This document shows, in pieces, positions 6,350-9,966 of a stretch of DNA of 9,966 nucleotides (positions within the stretch are counted from its first letter, which is position 1; every line of letters starts with the position of its first letter). The notes under the pieces are model-generated. The model searched no databases. It saw nothing but the letters and a program-made list of their open reading frames with translations, and was not told the origin of the DNA. The position numbers and the translations under genes are program-made. Source of the DNA: CAZPYT01 sp964590955 (GTDB lineage: Bacteria > Patescibacteriota > WWE3 > UBA101185 > UBA10185); contig CAZPYT010000031.1 in the NCBI GenBank assembly GCA_964590955.1, positions 1 to 9,966 on the forward strand, in the 5' to 3' direction.

Positions 6350-7663
6350 ATGTACAATTTAGTATTAGGTCTAGAAATTCACATTCATATAAAAACAAAA
6401 AGAAAGATGTTCTGTAGATGCTCTGCAGATATTTATAATGCCGAACCAAATACCCATACTTGTCCTACATGTTTGGGGTTACCCGGTGCCTTGCCTGTAC
6501 CTAATCCTCATGCTGTTAGGATAACCCAGCTTTTAGGATTAGCTTTCGGATGCGATATCGCTCAAAACTCAAGATTTGACCGAAAACACTACTTTTATCC
6601 TGATTTGCCTAAAGGATATCAAATTAGCCAATATGAACAACCATTATGTCAAAACGGTTCAGTAATACTGTCTACAGGAAAGATTGCCGAACTTGAGAGA
6701 ATTCATCTCGAAGAAGACACTGCAAAATCTATCCATGAGCACAATAAAACTATGATCGATTTTAATATGAGCTCAATGCCTCTAGTAGAAATCGTAACAA
6801 AGCCATGTTTTGAGACAATTGAGGATGCTGTTGAATTTTGCAAAATCGTACAAAAAACGGTTCGTGAATTAGGTTTGGGAGATGCTGACATGGAGAAAGG
6901 TCAAATGCGTTTGGAGCCGAATATATCGCTTAGAACTGACGAAATGAAAAGCAAAAATGAGCTGGCAAAATACAAAGTAGAAATTAAAAACATAAATTCC
7001 TTTAAATTCATGGAAAAAGCTGTAAATGCTGAAATCGAAAGACAGCGTGAGCTTTTGGAAAAAGGTGTTACCCCAAAACAGGAAAATAGGGGATTCAACG
7101 ACAAAACAGGAAAAACAGTGAGTCAGAGATCAAAGGAAGATGCTCATGATTATCGATATTTCCCGGAGCCTGATATTCCACCGATGAAATTTTCAAATGT
7201 TTACTTATCAGAGTTAGCAAAAGAATATAAGATACTGGTTGAGTCTACTCCGGACTTTAAAAAAGAGAAAATATTAAGCGTGTATGGATTTGCTCAAAAA
7301 TTGGTCTCACAAGCAAAAGAGCTGTTATCTATAGAAGAGGTGGAAAAATTTCAACATGTCAGCGAAAAAACCGGTAACCCCAAAGAAGTCTTAAATATAA
7401 TGTTGAATAATAAAGAAGCAAGAGCAATGAGTGAAAAAGAGTTAGCAGAATTTATTTCAGTAAAAAAAGATACAGTCTCTGATGAAGAAATATTAGAGAG
7501 AATGACTGATAAAGCCCTTGCAAATAATCAAGATGCTGTGGCTTCATATAAATCCGGAAAAGAGAACGCACTGCAATTTTTAATGGGAATGGTAATGCGC
7601 GAGTCAAAAGGTAAAGCTGACGCAGCTGCAGTAAGACAAATTCTAATTGAAAAAATAAAATAA
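6350..7663 (+). CDS. gatB: Asp-tRNA(Asn)/Glu-tRNA(Gln) amidotransferase subunit B
   Basis: GatB binds the misacylated tRNA, activates its side-chain carboxylate with ATP, and amidates it with ammonia channelled from GatA. From ATG 6350 there are 437 residues, some 35-40 fewer than most bacterial GatB. Visible: LVLGLEIHIHI (4-14); a four-cysteine zinc knuckle C22-x-C24 and C38-x2-C41; FDRKHYFYPDLPKGYQISQY (76-95); HLEED (119-123); VEIKNINSF (210-218); QRSKEDAHDYRYFPEPD (259-275); then a compact helical region and a complete YqeY-like tail (about 341-437) containing SGKENALQFLMGMVM (402-416). The shortening therefore falls in the middle helical domain, not in catalytic or tail parts. Its separation from gatA by three small genes is unusual. 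The stop overlaps the polA start (TAATG). Confidence 0.96.
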   Translation: MYNLVLGLEIHIHIKTKRKMFCRCSADIYNAEPNTHTCPTCLGLPGALPVPNPHAVRITQLLGLAFGCDIAQNSRFDRKHYFYPDLPKGYQISQYEQPLCQNGSVILSTGKIAELERIHLEEDTAKSIHEHNKTMIDFNMSSMPLVEIVTKPCFETIEDAVEFCKIVQKTVRELGLGDADMEKGQMRLEPNISLRTDEMKSKNELAKYKVEIKNINSFKFMEKAVNAEIERQRELLEKGVTPKQENRGFNDKTGKTVSQRSKEDAHDYRYFPEPDIPPMKFSNVYLSELAKEYKILVESTPDFKKEKILSVYGFAQKLVSQAKELLSIEEVEKFQHVSEKTGNPKEVLNIMLNNKEARAMSEKELAEFISVKKDTVSDEEILERMTDKALANNQDAVASYKSGKENALQFLMGMVMRESKGKADAAAVRQILIEKIK

Positions 7664-9537
7664 TGATGACAGCCGAAATGGAACTCAAGTTTGATCAAAA
7701 CAGTCCTAAATTTGAATATATTACCGAAGAAAAAAGGGCGAATGAAGTCTTAGAATTTCTTAAGAATGAAAAAATAGTATCCATTGACGTTGAGGCTAGC
7801 GGATTGGACCCCTATACTGATTTTTTGTTTCTAGTACAAATCGGAACCCCGGAATGTGCGTATATTTTCGATACAAGAAAAGTTGACTTAAAGAAACAAT
7901 CAGGATTTAGAGAAATTCTTGAAGACCCGAAGAAAATTAAAATATTTCAAAATGCAAAATTTGACTATAGTTATATTAAAGTTAAATATGGCATAAAAAC
8001 TGTAAATATTTTTGACACCATGCTGGCCGAAGGTGTATTGACAGCCGGACTAGGTTTGGGGATCAGTCTTGATGAGATTTCTAAGAGGAGAATTGGTCTA
8101 GATAGTGACTTATACAATAGGAAAAAAGATTTTCAAGTATCGTTTAATGAACTTCCAAGAAATGCAAGAATATCGGATGAGCAATTGGCATATGCTGCGC
8201 TGGATGTTCTGGTGCTGCACCCGATAATGGATGTACAAATTAAAATGCTGCATAGAGAGGACCTTTTAAAAATAGCAAAGCTTGAATTTGCAGTAGTCTC
8301 TGTTGTCTCTGAAATGGAATTAGCCGGTGTTTTTATAAATACAAAAAGGTGGCGTGAAATTATTAGGGATATTTCAAAAAAAAGAGATGAGTTGGCAAAA
8401 GAATTTCAAGCTGCCATTAGACCTTACTATCAAACAACCCAGTTTGGCTTATTTGGCGGTGTAGCTGACTCCGTAAATATAAATAGCAGTACCCAGTTAA
8501 TGGATTTATTTAATAATAGATTAAACTTGAATTTACCGTCTACCGGTGACAGCATCTTATCAAGAGTAAAACATCCCATTGTAGATATTTTGAGGAAATA
8601 TAGAGGGTATGAAAAATTAATTTCTACATATGGTGAAAAATTACTCAGTAAGATCAATAAGAAAACACACAGAATCCACCCTGACTTTTTGCAAATTAGA
8701 ACAGCAACAGGCAGATTTGCCTGCAACAATCCAAATTTACAGAATATCCCCAGAAATTCAAAAGAAGTACCTTTTAGAGAATGTTTTAACCCTGAGCCTG
8801 GAAATAAACTTGTTGTTTCTGATTATTCTTCCTTCGAGATGAGAATCTTAGCCGATCTGTCAGGTGATGAAAAAATGAAACATGCTCTTAATGAGGGACT
8901 GGACATTCATTCTTATACTGCCTCTCTTATGTTTGATAAACCATATTCTGAAGATTTTAAGAAGCTTTATCCGGACTTAAGGCAAATAGCAAAGCCTATT
9001 GGATTTGGGTTAATGTATGGAATGGGTGCACCGGGTTTAGTTTCACAGATTTATCTACAGACAGGAAAAGACATTTCTGTCGAAGAAGGTGAGGATTTAA
9101 TAAAAAGGTATTTTGCGTCATATCCGAAAGTCCAGAAATTTCTAGAGGATACCGCAAGAAATGCAGTAAATCGAGGATGGAGTGTCACCCCGGCAGGAAG
9201 AAAACGCTGGTATAAAAAACCGGATAGAACCGACCCTGATTTTAGAAGAAAAATTTCATCAATTGAACGCGAAGCCAAAAATCACCCTATTCAGGGTACA
9301 AATGCCGATGCAATTAAATATGCGCTTGTTTTTGTTTATGACCGTATCCAAAAAGAAAAGCTGGACGCATCAATAATTTCCACGGTGCATGACGAAATTG
9401 TGTGTGAAGTGAAAGAGGATATTGCAGAGTATTTTGCAGGTTTACTAAGCGACGAAATGATTAAAGCCGGAAAACTGTTTATTAAAGACGTCGTGATTTT
9501 ATCAGAGCCTTTCGTTGGTGATGTGTGGGAACATTAA
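7663..9537 (+). CDS. polA: Family A DNA polymerase, Klenow-like (proofreading, no 5' nuclease)
   Basis: DNA polymerase I-type enzyme of 624 residues, close to an isolated Klenow fragment (about 605); full PolA is roughly 900 because of an N-terminal 5'-3' nuclease domain absent here. Proofreading motifs (DEDDy type) look intact: Exo I IDVEASGL with D42/E44, Exo II NAKFD with N97/D101, Exo III YAALD with Y177/D181. Polymerase motif A is SDYSSFEMR (D387, E392), the O-helix motif is RQIAKPIGFGLMYG (R440, K444, F448, Y452), and motif C is VHDE (D577). All catalytic positions are present. Differences from E. coli include S390 in place of Gln708 and G447 in the usual I-N-F-G. Phe at 448 is the ddNTP-discriminating form. 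The TAATG overlap couples it to gatB; ATG 7666 and ATG 7678 are possible alternative starts. It probably does gap filling and lagging-strand repair. Confidence 0.95.
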   Translation: MMTAEMELKFDQNSPKFEYITEEKRANEVLEFLKNEKIVSIDVEASGLDPYTDFLFLVQIGTPECAYIFDTRKVDLKKQSGFREILEDPKKIKIFQNAKFDYSYIKVKYGIKTVNIFDTMLAEGVLTAGLGLGISLDEISKRRIGLDSDLYNRKKDFQVSFNELPRNARISDEQLAYAALDVLVLHPIMDVQIKMLHREDLLKIAKLEFAVVSVVSEMELAGVFINTKRWREIIRDISKKRDELAKEFQAAIRPYYQTTQFGLFGGVADSVNINSSTQLMDLFNNRLNLNLPSTGDSILSRVKHPIVDILRKYRGYEKLISTYGEKLLSKINKKTHRIHPDFLQIRTATGRFACNNPNLQNIPRNSKEVPFRECFNPEPGNKLVVSDYSSFEMRILADLSGDEKMKHALNEGLDIHSYTASLMFDKPYSEDFKKLYPDLRQIAKPIGFGLMYGMGAPGLVSQIYLQTGKDISVEEGEDLIKRYFASYPKVQKFLEDTARNAVNRGWSVTPAGRKRWYKKPDRTDPDFRRKISSIEREAKNHPIQGTNADAIKYALVFVYDRIQKEKLDASIISTVHDEIVCEVKEDIAEYFAGLLSDEMIKAGKLFIKDVVILSEPFVGDVWEH

Positions 9538-9575
9538 ATCCCGCAATCGATGTCTCGGTGACTGCGGGATTTTTT
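9537..9575 (+). terminator. Intrinsic terminator at the end of the operon
   Basis: A perfect 9-bp stem pairs AATCCCGCA (9537-9545) with TGCGGGATT (9563-9571), around a 17-base loop that can itself form CGA/TCG (9548-9550 with 9555-9557). A run of six T follows at 9570-9575. The 5' arm begins at the polA stop codon. On the minus strand the same hairpin is followed only by TTT, so it could serve the convergent minus-strand gene less well. Confidence 0.88.
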
Positions 9576-9576
9576 A

Positions 9577-9966
9577 TTAAAAGACTATAGTGAGTCCAAG
9601 TAATAGGACTATTTCTGCGCTTAATTCTGTAACTTTTCCTCTTATAACTATATCCTGTATGTCGTTATGCCCGTTCATCAGACCATTCCATACTTGTGAA
9701 AACCCCCTGGTTTTTAGCGTGGGCCATACGATGTCCTGGCTATATCCGAATGAGTAGAAGAGACTGAATATAAAAGTAGCTACTCTGAACAAATTTTTAT
9801 TTCTTTCAGGTCCAATCCCGCTGTTGAATGCGTTCATGATTGCAAATGACGAGACAAAGAGGATCAGAATCATTAACACTGAGTGCAATCTTCTTTGTTT
9901 TGTTCCCGGTTTCATCAGTCTGGATCCCAGCATAGCTGCAATGGGTATATTAAAGCCATGTAGAGC
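9577..9966 (-). CDS. C-terminal part of a membrane protein gene, cut by the window edge
   Basis: Unrecognised. The minus-strand frame ends at TAA (complement of 9577-9579) and stays open to the right edge, giving at least 129 codons with no stop. Met codon 9931-9933 could be a start, but no ribosome site precedes it and the upstream codons read as plausible protein (LHGFNIPIAAM), so the gene probably begins outside. Visible: a hydrophobic helix at about 9826-9888 (LHSVLMILILFVSSFAIMNA), a second at about 9739-9804 (VATFIFSLFYSFGYSQDIVW), a polar loop with WNGLMNGHNDIQD, and a final hydrophobic stretch ending in LLLGLTIVF. Thus an integral membrane protein, of a family that cannot be named. 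It converges on the polA terminator. Coding is fairly likely since no competing frame exists there. Confidence 0.55.
   Translation of the reverse strand, partial: ALHGFNIPIAAMLGSRLMKPGTKQRRLHSVLMILILFVSSFAIMNAFNSGIGPERNKNLFRVATFIFSLFYSFGYSQDIVWPTLKTRGFSQVWNGLMNGHNDIQDIVIRGKVTELSAEIVLLLGLTIVF

Noticed and set aside
8430..8729. 99-codon open frame on the minus strand inside polA
   Set aside because: It is antisense to the conserved polymerase region, with no promoter or ribosome site visible and no recognisable motif.
7663..9537. Phage origin for the Klenow-like polymerase
   Set aside because: Stand-alone family A polymerases occur in phages, but this gene overlaps gatB and ends the housekeeping run at a normal terminator; no phage genes are nearby.
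9546..9562. Terminator loop as a separate small RNA or operator
   Set aside because: The CGA/TCG inner pairing is short and simply part of the hairpin; nothing supports a separate element.

Overview
The window is an AT-rich, gene-dense stretch of bacterial chromosome. Ten genes on the + strand (476-9537) plus a leading small membrane-protein gene (108-464) run head to tail, with gaps of 0-23 bases or 1-4 base overlaps (TAATG, ATGA). The run ends in a clear hairpin-plus-T-tract terminator at 9537-9575, and a minus-strand gene converges on it from the right edge. Gene content and style suggest a Patescibacteria/CPR-type genome: gatCAB split by tiny orphan genes, a Klenow-like PolA without the 5'-nuclease domain, a GatB slightly shorter than usual, and several unrecognised small membrane proteins. 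This is an inference and no phylum-specific marker is present. TGA is used as a stop in gatC and in the HEPN-like gene, so the TGA=Gly code of Gracilibacteria/SR1 does not apply.

Layout. (1) 69-464: a promoter-like element and a three-helix membrane protein of unknown role. (2) 476-2254: PolX, a family X DNA polymerase fused to a PHP domain, for DNA repair. (3) 2278-3731: the familiar envelope pair lemA-htpX. (4) 3751-7663: gatC-gatA, then three small genes (two-helix membrane protein, HEPN-like protein with an RNSLVH motif, one-helix protein with four cysteines), then gatB. (5) 7663-9537: a family A DNA polymerase with intact-looking proofreading and polymerase motifs. (6) 9577-9966: the 3' part of a minus-strand membrane-protein gene.

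How the genes work together. GatC, GatA and GatB form the tRNA-dependent amidotransferase that makes Gln-tRNA(Gln) and/or Asn-tRNA(Asn). PolX and the Klenow-like PolA are two unrelated gap-filling polymerases at either end of the same transcriptional run. LemA and HtpX belong to membrane-protein quality control. The three small genes inside the gat cluster are the least explained part; the middle one looks like a HEPN-fold protein and is the best candidate for something undescribed.

Regulation. A consensus-like promoter directly before gatC (TTTAGA, 17 bp, TGC-TATATT) would start transcription at or next to the gatC ATG. A similar arrangement (TTGCCC, 17 bp, TATAAT) sits just before the first gene. 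Both suggest leaderless or near-leaderless mRNAs. By contrast, lemA and gatB have readable Shine-Dalgarno sequences. The window shows no tRNA, rRNA, CRISPR array, insertion sequence or other mobile element.
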